Of a DNA stretch of 64,000 nucleotides, positions 31,201 through 39,519 are shown one piece after another (the stretch's first letter is position 1; every line of letters starts with the position of its first letter). The translations under genes were made by a program, and so were the position numbers. The notes under the pieces were generated by a model. That model searched no databases. It saw only the letters and a program-made list of their open reading frames with translations, and was not told the origin of the DNA. The stretch spans positions 1 to 64,000 of the forward strand of contig CAYVIB010000030.1 of NCBI GenBank assembly GCA_964451365.1, in the 5' to 3' direction. Source of the stretch: CAYVIB01 sp964451365. GTDB lineage: Bacteria > Pseudomonadota > Gammaproteobacteria > Pseudomonadales > Cellvibrionaceae.

Positions 31201-34200
31201 AATACCCAATGTTGCAACCAACTGACCGCGCCCTTTGGGTAAACGAATACCGACACGCTCCTCGCAATGTATGCCCAGGTCAGACAAGTGCTGGTACAGT
31301 GCATACGCCTCGGCAAACAACTCGGCATAAGTCATGCTACCGAACTCATCCCTTAGCGCGATATTCCCGGGGAATTGCGTCACGCTCCTGATAAAGAGTT
31401 CATGCATGCAAATGTCGCTTGGGAATCCTTCACCTGTACGGTTGAGATCACGGACGAGGTGTTCACGCTCTCTGTCACCCACCAAAGGCAGCGCCAAAAT
31501 ATCCTGGTCAGGCTGCTGAATGACGGAAAAAACCAGATTTTTGAAATGATCCGCCATCCGGGCAATTGTGGATTCGCGGAAAATGTCAGTATTGTATTCA
31601 AACGTCAGCCGGAGTTGATCAGCCGCCTCCTTTGCATGAAGCACCAGATCCAACTTCGCAAACATCTGTTTCGGTTCGTAGGGTTCGATTATCGCACCGG
31701 GAATCGCCAGGTCCATCTGCTCGTTGTTATCCATCGAGAACATAATCTGGAACAGCGGCGAATGGCTCCTGCTTCTGGTGGGGTTAATTACTTCCAACAG
31801 CTGTTGAAAAGGTAGATCCTGATTCTTTTGAGCTTCGAGGTTTACTTCCTTAACGTGCTGTAAATAGTGCGGAAAACTTTTACCGGCTGAACAATCGGTA
31901 CGCAGAACAACGGTGTTGACAAAGAATCCAACCAAAGCCTCCAGGCTCTTGTTCGGCCGATTAGCCACGGGAACGCCAATAACGATATCTTTTTCGTTGG
32001 AGTAGCGTGCCAAAAGCAAAGAGAACACGGCGTGGAGAGCCATGAAGAAAGTTACGCCTGAATCCCCGGCGACCTTTTTCAACTGCGACACCTGCTCTTT
32101 GCCCAGGCCAAACTCAAAAATCGCGCCATTGAAACTCTGTTCCCGTGGGCGTGGTTTATCGAGAGGCAGGCTGTGCACTTGCGGTAGCCCGGACAGTTTA
32201 GAGGTCCAGTAATCCGCCTGGTCCTGAAGCCTGCCTTCGCCGATTTCACCGATTAACCAGTTTGCATAATCAATGTATTGCAATGGCAATGGTTCAAGAA
32301 AAACAGGTTCGCCCAGGAGGTAACCTCGATACAGCTCTACAAATTCCTTAATGATGATTGATAGCGACCAGCCATCGGAAGCAATGTGATGCATGTTCAG
32401 CACGAAAACGCCATCCGATTTCTCTTCACTTGCACTGAGCTCAATAAAGGCGCAGCGCAACATCAGGTCGGCATGCAGGGAGAAGGGCTTTTGCAGCTCT
32501 TCGTTTATTGCCTCTTCAAGCGCCTTTTCTTTTTCCCGGTCTGTTAACCCTGACAAATCAATCCGGTTGATCACAAACTCGGAAGGCGGGTTGATTATCT
32601 GTACCGGCCCGGATTCACCATTTACATAAACGGACCTTAGAACCTCGTGTCTTTCGACAATATCAGCCAGTGCCTGTTGAGCGCTGGCAAGGCTGAACTT
32701 TCCGCTCACTCTGAGGAAAGCAGGTATATTGTAAGCCGCTCCGCTTTCCTGCATGCGGTCTATGAACCACATACGCTGTTGATGGAAAGAAAGCGGGTAA
32801 TCATTGCGATTGCGTTCAAGCGGCTCGATATGGGTTTTCGCAACCGGCGCCTCATGCTCTCTCAACAGCTCAGCCAGGCGACTGACAGTCTGCCGTTCAA
32901 AAAGCGCACTTATCGAAATGTCACAGCCAAACGTTTCCCGAATTTCGGAAATGAGTCGAACACCAAGTAAAGAATGACCTCCCAGTTCAAAAAAGCTTGT
33001 CTGGATCCCTATTTCCGTTTGATCCCGCTTAAGTATCCTCGCCCAGACACCCACAAGACTGCTTTCAATTTCGTCTCCTGGTGGAACATACTGCTTTGTT
33101 AAATCTGAAATTTCCGGTTTGGGCAGATTGCGTTTGTCAATTTTTCCGTTGGTGGTTCGCGGAAGTGCATCGAGCACCACGTAAGCGGCGGGATGCATGT
33201 ATTCCGGCAGGTGTTTGTCCAGGCTTTCCTTAAGTGCCGGCAGCAGCCGGCCAGCCGATTCCCGACCTTCCCGGCTTACCAGATACGCAGCAATATACTT
33301 TTCGCCTGGTTCATCTTCCCGCACAACGACAGCGCAGGAGGAAAACAGTCCGGTATGGTTAATATGGTTCGATATTTCTCCCAACTCAATACGGAATCCG
33401 CGGATTTTTACCTGATCGTCCATTCTTCCGCAGTAAGCGAGATTACCATCAGGCAGGTACCTGGCCAGATCGCCGGTTCTATACAGGCGATCTTTACTAT
33501 CGAGTCCAAACGGGTTCGGCATGAACCTCTCTTCAGTCAGTTCGGGCCGATTCAGGTAGCCGGTCGCCAGGCCGGCCCCACCAATATAAAGTTCGCCGGT
33601 TGCGTACTTTGGTACCAGGTTTTTATTACTGTCCAGAATGTAGATTTTCTGGTCATCAAGCTTGCGGCCAATGACGGATGAAGACGGTAGCTCTTGTGGC
33701 ACCTTCCAATACGAGGCATGTACTGTTGTCTCTGTAATACCGTACATGTTGATGAAATCAACGCTCAAGTCGGGAAAACCCTGTCGCCATGGCAGGATAA
33801 TAGAGGGCTCGAAAGCTTCACCGCCAAATACGACATAACGCAAACTGGCGAGCCCGGTTCCGCCCGCTAACGCCGCCTCCGAAAAAGTTTTAAATGCGCT
33901 GGGCGTCTGGTTTAAAACTGTTACTTTTTCGTCCAGGCACAACTGCACGAATTTTTCAGTATCTTTAATCGTAATTTTGTCGGGCACCACCAGTTTTCCG
34001 CCAAAAAACAACGCTCCCCAAAGCTCCCAGACACTGAAATCGAACGACATGGAATGGAATAGAACCCAGACATCGGATTCATCGAAATCGAAATAAGGCT
34101 GGGTGGTAGAAAAAAGCCGGATCGCATTCTTATGTGTTTGTACCACCCCTTTAGGATTTCCGGTGGAACCTGATGTATAGATAATATAAGCTACGGATTC

Positions 34201-37200
34201 CGGATCGACTTCAACGCCTGCCCCGGGAAGTCGAACAGTCGCACCATCGTGCCTCTTTTCTCCCACATCAATAATCGTCATATCGCGTCCTGCAAACCGC
34301 TCCGCCAACTGTCCGTCGGTCACCAGGAACTGAAGCTGACAATCATTAATAATGTATTCCAATCGGGAATCCGGATAGTTCGGGTCCATCGGTACATATC
34401 CGCCACCGGCTTTAAGAATGGCGATAATCCCCGTTACCAATTCAAAGGATCTATCAACACATAGTCCAACCAAGGTACCGGGAGAAACACCCTCTTCCAG
34501 AAGCGTTGCGGCAATACAGTCCGCCTGATGATTAAGCTCCCGATAAGTGAGTTTCCGCGAGCCAAAGCTCAGCGCCACGGCATCCGGAGTGCGTTTCGCC
34601 TGAGCCTCAAATAACCGGTGAATGAGTGAATGTTCCGGCAACCTGTTTTCAGTTCGGTTGAGCGTAACGAGTAGCTCGTCAATTTCAAACTGCGACAGCA
34701 ACGGCAGCTGTGAAACGCGTCGGACCGACGTTTTTTCGGGCGAATGAGATATATCAACAAGCCCAATCAGCAGGTTAATAAAATGGTTCTGAATCTGCTT
34801 GATGTGTTCACGGGAGAACAGACGGCTGTCATAAACCCAATCCAGGTTGACTCCATCCTCATTGATATCCACCCCAATTTCCAGATCGAACTTTGCATTG
34901 ATGTTCTCATACGCAACCGGTGAGACTTCCACGCCGGCAAGATCCAGGCGCGCTTCACTACCGGAAGCAAAACTCGTATTGGTGGTAAGCATGATCTGAA
35001 AAACGGGTGTATGCAGACGCGATCTCGGTACATTAAGACTTTCCACCAGTTCCTCAAACGGCACGTCCTGATTGTCCTGGGCGGAGATATGAACATCCCG
35101 GACATGCGCAAAGAATTCGGCCACCGTCATGTCAGCAGTGTTCAGCCTAAGCACCAGCGTATTGACGAACCCGCCGATTAAACCCTCCAGTTGCTCGTGC
35201 ATTCTATTCGCAACAGGTGTTCCAATGACTATATCCTGGCTGTTGCTATGGCGAGAAAGCACCAGCGCAAGTGCGCTGTGAGCCACCATGAAAGGCGTGA
35301 TCCGGTGATGATTTGCCAGCTCTGAAATACCCGCGGCAATGTGCTTTGGAAGCGTCGACTTCACGCTTCTGCCCTTGGGGCTGCCTTCTTCCACCCTGGG
35401 GTAATCGGTATTAATACCATGTAGTGCCGGTATATCGCTTAACTGCTTTCTCCAGTAATCCATCTGCCTGCGCAGCCGATCCTTATTGAGATATTCCGCC
35501 TGCCACTGCGCAAAATCCGAATACTGAATGGAGAGCTCAGGCAGTACCGATTCAAGTCGACCAGACCCGGAAGCGTAAAGCGTGGAAAGTTCCTTCACCA
35601 GAATTTGCAGGGACCAGCCATCCGAAGCTATGTGGTGCATATTAAACAGGAGCATTCCCTTGGTGCGTTTGCCTTCAATCCTGCTTAATAGCACATAGGC
35701 AACCCGGATCATCAAATCGATTTCCAGGTCGAACGGGGCTGCCGCATGCTGCTCCGTCAAATGTTTTGACTGTAAGGCTTTTTCGGTTTCATTCAGGTGA
35801 GACAGGTCTATACGCTCAACAACAAAATCATTTTCCGGCTTTACCACCTGATACAGTCCGTCGCCTGATTCACGATATACCGATCGCAGTACAGTGTGCC
35901 TTTTTAATATGGTTTTGATGCACTCTCCGAGCCGGTCGATATCCAGTTCGCCCTCAACCTCGAAAGCGGCTGGCATATTGTAATCACTACCCAGACGATT
36001 CAGCTTGTTCAAAAACCACAGTCTTTTCTGGGAAAACGTCAGCGGGTAACGTCCATCTTCAGACTCCCGTGGTGTTATTTCCGATAGAGGATCAACTGGT
36101 GAACCCGTATTGAGCCGAGCGGCCAGCGCTCGAATGGTAGGATATTCAAACACATCTCTTAGCGCGATATCCGACTGTAACTTCTGCCGCACTCTGGAAA
36201 CCAGCTTGACCGCCAAAAGGGAGTGACCGCCGATTTCGAAAAAACTTTTATTGACGCTTATACGGTTTTCTTCCAGCCCCAACAGCTCACTCCAGATTGC
36301 TGCCAGCCCAGCTTCCAGGTCCGTTTGTGGAGCAAGATAATCGTCACCCGACAAACATGTATCTATTGTCGGCAGGGCTTTACGATCAATTTTCCCATTA
36401 GCCGTCAACGGCCATTGGTCAATTGGAATATAGACGGAAGGCAACATATATTCCGGTAACACGGCAGCCAGCAATTGCTTGGCAGCGCCGAGAGTCTCCC
36501 CACCATTGGCACCATCGCTTTCTAACTGCACATAAGCCACCAGCAGTTTTTGATTATCGGCACCTGTCACCGCGGCGACGAGGCAACTTTTTATCCCGTG
36601 GCAATCTTGTAACCGGCTCTCAATTTCGCCAAGCTCAATACGAAACCCGCGAATTTTTACCTGATTATCCGTACGGCCGATATACTCAATGTTACCGCAG
36701 GGAAGATAACGAACAAGGTCACCGGTACGATACAGGCGCTCGCTTGAGTCACCCGAAAATGGGTTGACAATAAAACGCTGCTCGGTCAACTCCGGCTTGT
36801 TCAGATAACCTCTCGCAAGGCCAACCCCACCGATAAATAATTCACCTATACTGCCTAAAGGACACAAGTTGAGGTGGTCATCCAAAATATACAGAGAAAT
36901 ATTCTGTATGGGTTTTCCGATGGGGACAGAGCGATAACCGTTGAGTTCTTCACAATTGAAACTGGTTACGTCGATTGCCGCTTCGGTGGGTCCGTATAAA
37001 TTGTGCAGCGTTGCCCGGAAACCCCGCTCCCGAAACTTACAGACGCTTTCGACCGGCAACGCCTCGCCGCTGCAGAAGACTTGCCTGACGCTATCGCCAA
37101 GGTATGCTAACGGTGAAGCGAGAAATACATCGAGCATTGAGGGTACGAAATGCAGCGTGGTCACCCTCTCCCGGTTAATTATCTCACTCAGGTAATCCGG

Positions 37201-39516
37201 GTCTTTATGCCCGTCCGGCTTGGCCAGCACTAATGTACCGCCGTAACCAAGTGTCCAGAAAAATTCCCAGACTGAAACGTCAAAACTATAAGGTGTCTTC
37301 TGGAGTACACGATCCCCTTCATTCAGTTGATAGGTGTTTTGCATCCAGTCCAGCCGGTTTACCAAAGCCAAATGCTCGACCATTACCCCTTTTGGCTGAC
37401 CGGTGGAGCCTGATGTATAAATAACGTAGGCAAGACTGTCTGACCCCGCTCCGTCGTTTCGGTCAATATCCGTAACAGGAGCCTTATCCAACCGGTCACC
37501 CAAAAGATCCAGATTAAACAGTTTCAGTCCAGCCGCTGAAGTAAAGGATGACGCCTCACCTGATTCTGTAATAAGGTAGCCGAGATCGGTATCTTCGAGA
37601 ATGTACCGCCGACGAGCTTCGGGGTAGTCCGGATCCAACGGTACATAGGCTCCGCCGGCTTTCAATACCGCCAGCAAGCTCACCACCATTTCCACCGAGC
37701 GATGCAAACAAATTCCCACCAGGCTTTGCTTCGCGACGCCTTCGCGCTTGAGTAAATGCGCGAGCTGGTTGGCTCTGGTATTCAGCTGGCTGTAGGAAAT
37801 CTCAACACCTTCGAAAACCAGAGCCTCCCTGTTTGGAAAGCACTTCACTTGGTTTTCGAACAACTCATGAACCAGAACATCTTCCGGAAACTCGCGTTGC
37901 GTCGCGTTTAGCGTTTCCCGGAGATACCATACTTCCTGCTCGGAAATAACAGGTATGCTATTCAGTGCAATGCTGCCAGGGTCACCACTGAGATATTGAA
38001 GGACCCGAACGAGGCTGTCGGCCAGACGAGTGATAGTTTCATCTTTGAAAATAGAAGTATCGTATTCCCAACAGATAGCCAGTCCGCCATTCTCTTCCTT
38101 CTCCGCGTTGATATTCAAATCGAACTTGGCGACGACATTCGTTCGTTCAACCGGCGAGAATACCACGCCCGGCAAAACCAGACGCTCCTGATCACTGGTA
38201 TCCATCGTGAACATAATCTGAAAAACGGGAGTGTGCTGGCCGCTACGGGGGACTCCAAGGAAATCAACAAGATAATCAAACGGAACGTCCTGATTTGCCT
38301 GGGCTTCCAGGTTCGTCTGTTTGACGTGCTCCAAATATTCCGCAAAAGTACTGAAGTTGGTATTAATTCGCAAAGGCAGGGTATTTATGAAGCAGCCTAT
38401 TAGTGATTCCACTTCCTGATGCAAACGATTGGCAACCGGAGTACCAATAACAATATCATCGGTATTTGCGTAGCGGGACAATACCAGACCCAGCGCCGCG
38501 TGCAGCAATATGAATGGGGTCACCCTTTCCCGTTTTGCAGTGGCAACCACAAGGTCATGCAGATCGGAATCAATAACCCGGCGCAAAATCGCACCCGAGA
38601 AGGTTTTTTTGACCGGGCGCGGATAGTCCAATGGCAAACCGTGAGTGACAGGCAACTCCTTCAGTTTACTTGACCAATAGTCAACCTCCCTGGACAACAA
38701 CCCCTCCGCCAGCCAATACCTTTGCCAATACGCATAATCGAAATACTGTACGTCTGGCTCAACAATATCCTGGTCATTGAATTGAACAGTCTCTTGCGAC
38801 AATGCTCGGTAGTTGTCAGTAAACTCTTTGATAAAAAGGCCCACCGACCAGCCGTCTGACGCTATATGATGCATACTGACAAGGAAAGCGCCCTGGTCTT
38901 CGTCCGGGTTATCCGAAAGAAAAATATACGATGCCCTGATGAGCAGGTCAGCACTCAGATCGAAAATTCTGTAGCTGTCTTCCTCGATAATTGCATGCAG
39001 TTCATCTTGACGGGTCGCATCATCCAGCGTCCGCAGGTCGTGCTGCTTAAATTGGAAGCTTCCGAAATCCTGGACCCGCTGCATTGGAGTACCGTCTTTT
39101 TCATAGAAGGTGGTTCTCAGCGGCCTGTGGCGCCGGATAACATTGGCAATCGCCTTTTCAGCGACGCTCAGATCGAAGACGCCTCGCACATAAAATGCAG
39201 CGGACATATTGTATTGCGGACTTCCGCCTTCGAGTTGGTCAAGAAACCATAGCCGTTGCTGTGGAAAAGATAAATCACACTCCCGGAGATCCGCTGTTAC
39301 CGAAGCAAGTATGCGCCGCTCTCCCGTCCCTCTTGAGTCTACAGACAGATACGACGTCAAATAGTCGATCAACTCAACCTTGTGAGAGCGAATGAGCGTT
39401 TTATGCTCCTCCGTGAGCGCCCCTTTTTTTGCGCGCGCCTTTAATTTTCCTTCATGAAGGTAAATTTCGATACCACAGTTGATCAACTGGCCTACAACCA
39501 ACTCCACCTTATTCAT
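25210..39516 (-). CDS. NRPS, four modules: TubC-[C-A-T]x4, Ser-Thr-Cys-like-NMe-Thr
   Basis: A 4768-residue synthetase. TubC-type docking at about 1-55, then four C-A-T modules. HHIASDG lies near 215, 1293, 2374 and 3435; core A3 near 702, 1779, 2857 and 3914; phosphopantetheine Ser near 1098, 2180, 3248 and 4705. Pocket residues by eye: module 1 DVWHFSLIDK (Ser); module 2 DFWNVGMVHK (Thr); module 3 DLYDLSLIWK (Cys code except Asp for Asn at the fourth place); module 4 DFWNIGMVHK (Thr). Module 4 has an N-methyltransferase domain inserted between A8 and the A10 region (SAM motif LLEVGVGTGM near 4292). The third carrier domain reads GAHS instead of GGHS. No epimerase is present. The tail ends AIEEMEW. 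Start ATG 39516 lies 3 bases after the previous stop. Confidence 0.95.
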   Translation of the reverse strand: MNKVELVVGQLINCGIEIYLHEGKLKARAKKGALTEEHKTLIRSHKVELIDYLTSYLSVDSRGTGERRILASVTADLRECDLSFPQQRLWFLDQLEGGSPQYNMSAAFYVRGVFDLSVAEKAIANVIRRHRPLRTTFYEKDGTPMQRVQDFGSFQFKQHDLRTLDDATRQDELHAIIEEDSYRIFDLSADLLIRASYIFLSDNPDEDQGAFLVSMHHIASDGWSVGLFIKEFTDNYRALSQETVQFNDQDIVEPDVQYFDYAYWQRYWLAEGLLSREVDYWSSKLKELPVTHGLPLDYPRPVKKTFSGAILRRVIDSDLHDLVVATAKRERVTPFILLHAALGLVLSRYANTDDIVIGTPVANRLHQEVESLIGCFINTLPLRINTNFSTFAEYLEHVKQTNLEAQANQDVPFDYLVDFLGVPRSGQHTPVFQIMFTMDTSDQERLVLPGVVFSPVERTNVVAKFDLNINAEKEENGGLAICWEYDTSIFKDETITRLADSLVRVLQYLSGDPGSIALNSIPVISEQEVWYLRETLNATQREFPEDVLVHELFENQVKCFPNREALVFEGVEISYSQLNTRANQLAHLLKREGVAKQSLVGICLHRSVEMVVSLLAVLKAGGAYVPLDPDYPEARRRYILEDTDLGYLITESGEASSFTSAAGLKLFNLDLLGDRLDKAPVTDIDRNDGAGSDSLAYVIYTSGSTGQPKGVMVEHLALVNRLDWMQNTYQLNEGDRVLQKTPYSFDVSVWEFFWTLGYGGTLVLAKPDGHKDPDYLSEIINRERVTTLHFVPSMLDVFLASPLAYLGDSVRQVFCSGEALPVESVCKFRERGFRATLHNLYGPTEAAIDVTSFNCEELNGYRSVPIGKPIQNISLYILDDHLNLCPLGSIGELFIGGVGLARGYLNKPELTEQRFIVNPFSGDSSERLYRTGDLVRYLPCGNIEYIGRTDNQVKIRGFRIELGEIESRLQDCHGIKSCLVAAVTGADNQKLLVAYVQLESDGANGGETLGAAKQLLAAVLPEYMLPSVYIPIDQWPLTANGKIDRKALPTIDTCLSGDDYLAPQTDLEAGLAAIWSELLGLEENRISVNKSFFEIGGHSLLAVKLVSRVRQKLQSDIALRDVFEYPTIRALAARLNTGSPVDPLSEITPRESEDGRYPLTFSQKRLWFLNKLNRLGSDYNMPAAFEVEGELDIDRLGECIKTILKRHTVLRSVYRESGDGLYQVVKPENDFVVERIDLSHLNETEKALQSKHLTEQHAAAPFDLEIDLMIRVAYVLLSRIEGKRTKGMLLFNMHHIASDGWSLQILVKELSTLYASGSGRLESVLPELSIQYSDFAQWQAEYLNKDRLRRQMDYWRKQLSDIPALHGINTDYPRVEEGSPKGRSVKSTLPKHIAAGISELANHHRITPFMVAHSALALVLSRHSNSQDIVIGTPVANRMHEQLEGLIGGFVNTLVLRLNTADMTVAEFFAHVRDVHISAQDNQDVPFEELVESLNVPRSRLHTPVFQIMLTTNTSFASGSEARLDLAGVEVSPVAYENINAKFDLEIGVDINEDGVNLDWVYDSRLFSREHIKQIQNHFINLLIGLVDISHSPEKTSVRRVSQLPLLSQFEIDELLVTLNRTENRLPEHSLIHRLFEAQAKRTPDAVALSFGSRKLTYRELNHQADCIAATLLEEGVSPGTLVGLCVDRSFELVTGIIAILKAGGGYVPMDPNYPDSRLEYIINDCQLQFLVTDGQLAERFAGRDMTIIDVGEKRHDGATVRLPGAGVEVDPESVAYIIYTSGSTGNPKGVVQTHKNAIRLFSTTQPYFDFDESDVWVLFHSMSFDFSVWELWGALFFGGKLVVPDKITIKDTEKFVQLCLDEKVTVLNQTPSAFKTFSEAALAGGTGLASLRYVVFGGEAFEPSIILPWRQGFPDLSVDFINMYGITETTVHASYWKVPQELPSSSVIGRKLDDQKIYILDSNKNLVPKYATGELYIGGAGLATGYLNRPELTEERFMPNPFGLDSKDRLYRTGDLARYLPDGNLAYCGRMDDQVKIRGFRIELGEISNHINHTGLFSSCAVVVREDEPGEKYIAAYLVSREGRESAGRLLPALKESLDKHLPEYMHPAAYVVLDALPRTTNGKIDKRNLPKPEISDLTKQYVPPGDEIESSLVGVWARILKRDQTEIGIQTSFFELGGHSLLGVRLISEIRETFGCDISISALFERQTVSRLAELLREHEAPVAKTHIEPLERNRNDYPLSFHQQRMWFIDRMQESGAAYNIPAFLRVSGKFSLASAQQALADIVERHEVLRSVYVNGESGPVQIINPPSEFVINRIDLSGLTDREKEKALEEAINEELQKPFSLHADLMLRCAFIELSASEEKSDGVFVLNMHHIASDGWSLSIIIKEFVELYRGYLLGEPVFLEPLPLQYIDYANWLIGEIGEGRLQDQADYWTSKLSGLPQVHSLPLDKPRPREQSFNGAIFEFGLGKEQVSQLKKVAGDSGVTFFMALHAVFSLLLARYSNEKDIVIGVPVANRPNKSLEALVGFFVNTVVLRTDCSAGKSFPHYLQHVKEVNLEAQKNQDLPFQQLLEVINPTRSRSHSPLFQIMFSMDNNEQMDLAIPGAIIEPYEPKQMFAKLDLVLHAKEAADQLRLTFEYNTDIFRESTIARMADHFKNLVFSVIQQPDQDILALPLVGDREREHLVRDLNRTGEGFPSDICMHELFIRSVTQFPGNIALRDEFGSMTYAELFAEAYALYQHLSDLGIHCEERVGIRLPKGRGQLVATLGIMMAGGAYLPMEVKWPADRCARICEKAQCRYIVSDSDLTQSGVTSLKPGALVKGIDSKESVGVAKRFKRLQTPETLAYVIFTSGSTGEPKGVEIEHQAVVNTLLTINQEYGINDRDSVLAVSALSFDLSVYDLFGLLAVGGTVVFPEDDKAMDPGHWLEMVEAHNVTVWDTVPVSASLLVEQLELQNRTATSALKQVLMSGDWIAPDLPARLWKAFPGCKTYSLGGATEGSIWSIHYPILQDTSRWKSVPYGKPLHGQRFFILNEAGQLVPQGIPGELHIGGRGVARGYCGDESQTAARFIWHPQLNQKLYRTGDMGRYLPDGNIEFLGRVDHQVKLRGFRIELGEIEAQLVALDEIDKAVVMIRGEGESKQIVAYLVPHDKNTDSVEFGPRLREALQSRLPDYMIPTAYIAMEALPLTANGKVDYKALPDYDFREHSSHNYVAPTNDIESKLCHIWQELLGVKQIGVLDNFFEFGAHSVLALRLASQVREVFKIELPLRTLFEKPTIREIALIIESGATDTDTNMYRVAGSEFPPLSFAQQRLWFINKLNGGTPEYNMPGGFHLRGRVDYSAVKRALEEIIRRHQILRTSFRESDGKPYQFVHAEFDLPLTELDFSTLPWQEANQKADKVLFGEGEHCFDLENAIPIRFNLISLPDEHYILQYNMHHIASDGWSMSIFANEFSQLYKAYTAHCDPALPDLPVQYEDYAHWQRQYLSDDRVNDDLTWWKERLKGIPLEHNLPLDKSRPAQPGFRGSLLTRTLDRRVTSAVDAACRKHEVTLFMYLQTLFAVMISRFSNETDIVMGTAVSGRDRLEVEQLIGFFVNSLVLRTDTSGNPGFAELLKNNKGHILDAFNHQQMPFDLLVEELNPERTLTHNPVFQIMFVLQNTEAGEITLPDLEITPQERIHSDNKFDLHLLVEEVDGELAIDWIYDTDLFDRASIQQMADSYFVMLNAVLDNSNVPVWNIPLLADDEKKAISGVVVQPDTWQDLCVHQLFERQAERAPDQVALVYENDEITYQQLNSRANCLAHCLVARGVQVGDLVGLSMERSPDLIVGLLAILKSGGAYVPLDPAYPDSRLAYMLKDSGVRFIVGHADLVERVAREEYEVIVVDDSRIPEFGDDNLNDRVVTQSDLAYIIYTSGSTGNPKGVMVEHGNITRLFSASDALFGFGSDDVWTLYHSYAFDFSVWEIWGALIYGGTLVIVPIETAQSPRHFCDLLKRHRVSVLNQTPSAFYPLSSEILKSSSLDALRFVIFGGEGLQRKKLNSWFDHQIADRTRLINMYGITETTVHVTFYEVTKDDGRTGIIGAPLPDLTAIVCNRYLELQPVNVEGELLVAGSGVSRGYLNQAELTSERFITASFDGGPVRRWYRSGDLVKRLSDGNLQYVKRIDSQVKVRGFRIETGEIEYQLQRHPCIEEALVVPQKLNDDSETLVAYLRPSEQLLQRYDGSRDTDGVESWQGIFDDTYANSGGNDDIEPETDITGWQCSYRNELIPLAEMQEWVEGTIERIRALQPKHLLEVGVGTGMLLYRYGADCTSVTVTDLSRQALEKVRNGVQRKGWDHVKFLHGDAQIISNLENACFDTVVINSVVQYFPSEKYFHDMLVKLLDHLEPGGKILLGDIRNFDLLAAFATSVALYQSTEDMQTDIVYQHAVSAMQKEEELLFSPSYFSLLPERMPEIGRVDILVKEGVSMNEMMRYRYDVVLHKSPIEAKVADKWCRWLDKDHLRSQLAESKTAFGVYAYPNRRIENDVRAEKNLKTVIDGDILPLKESVSRVACDDLHRLTLLARDHGFELKATWNQQSLHKLDLLFIPLNMRNKPVVQPYTVIRKTSLVSAPQLRSISRQIVPEIKSELENRLPAFMVPQAYLLLERFPLTDNGKIGKGSLPKWVPLDDEDYVEPRDALERSLQAIWQKILNQPKVSIESNFFHLGGHSLLVHRLINEINGSLNVQLRIRDLFERSTIASLANHMRELDQLAQLVEGEDEMPGNAIEEMEW

Positions 39517-39519
39517 ATA

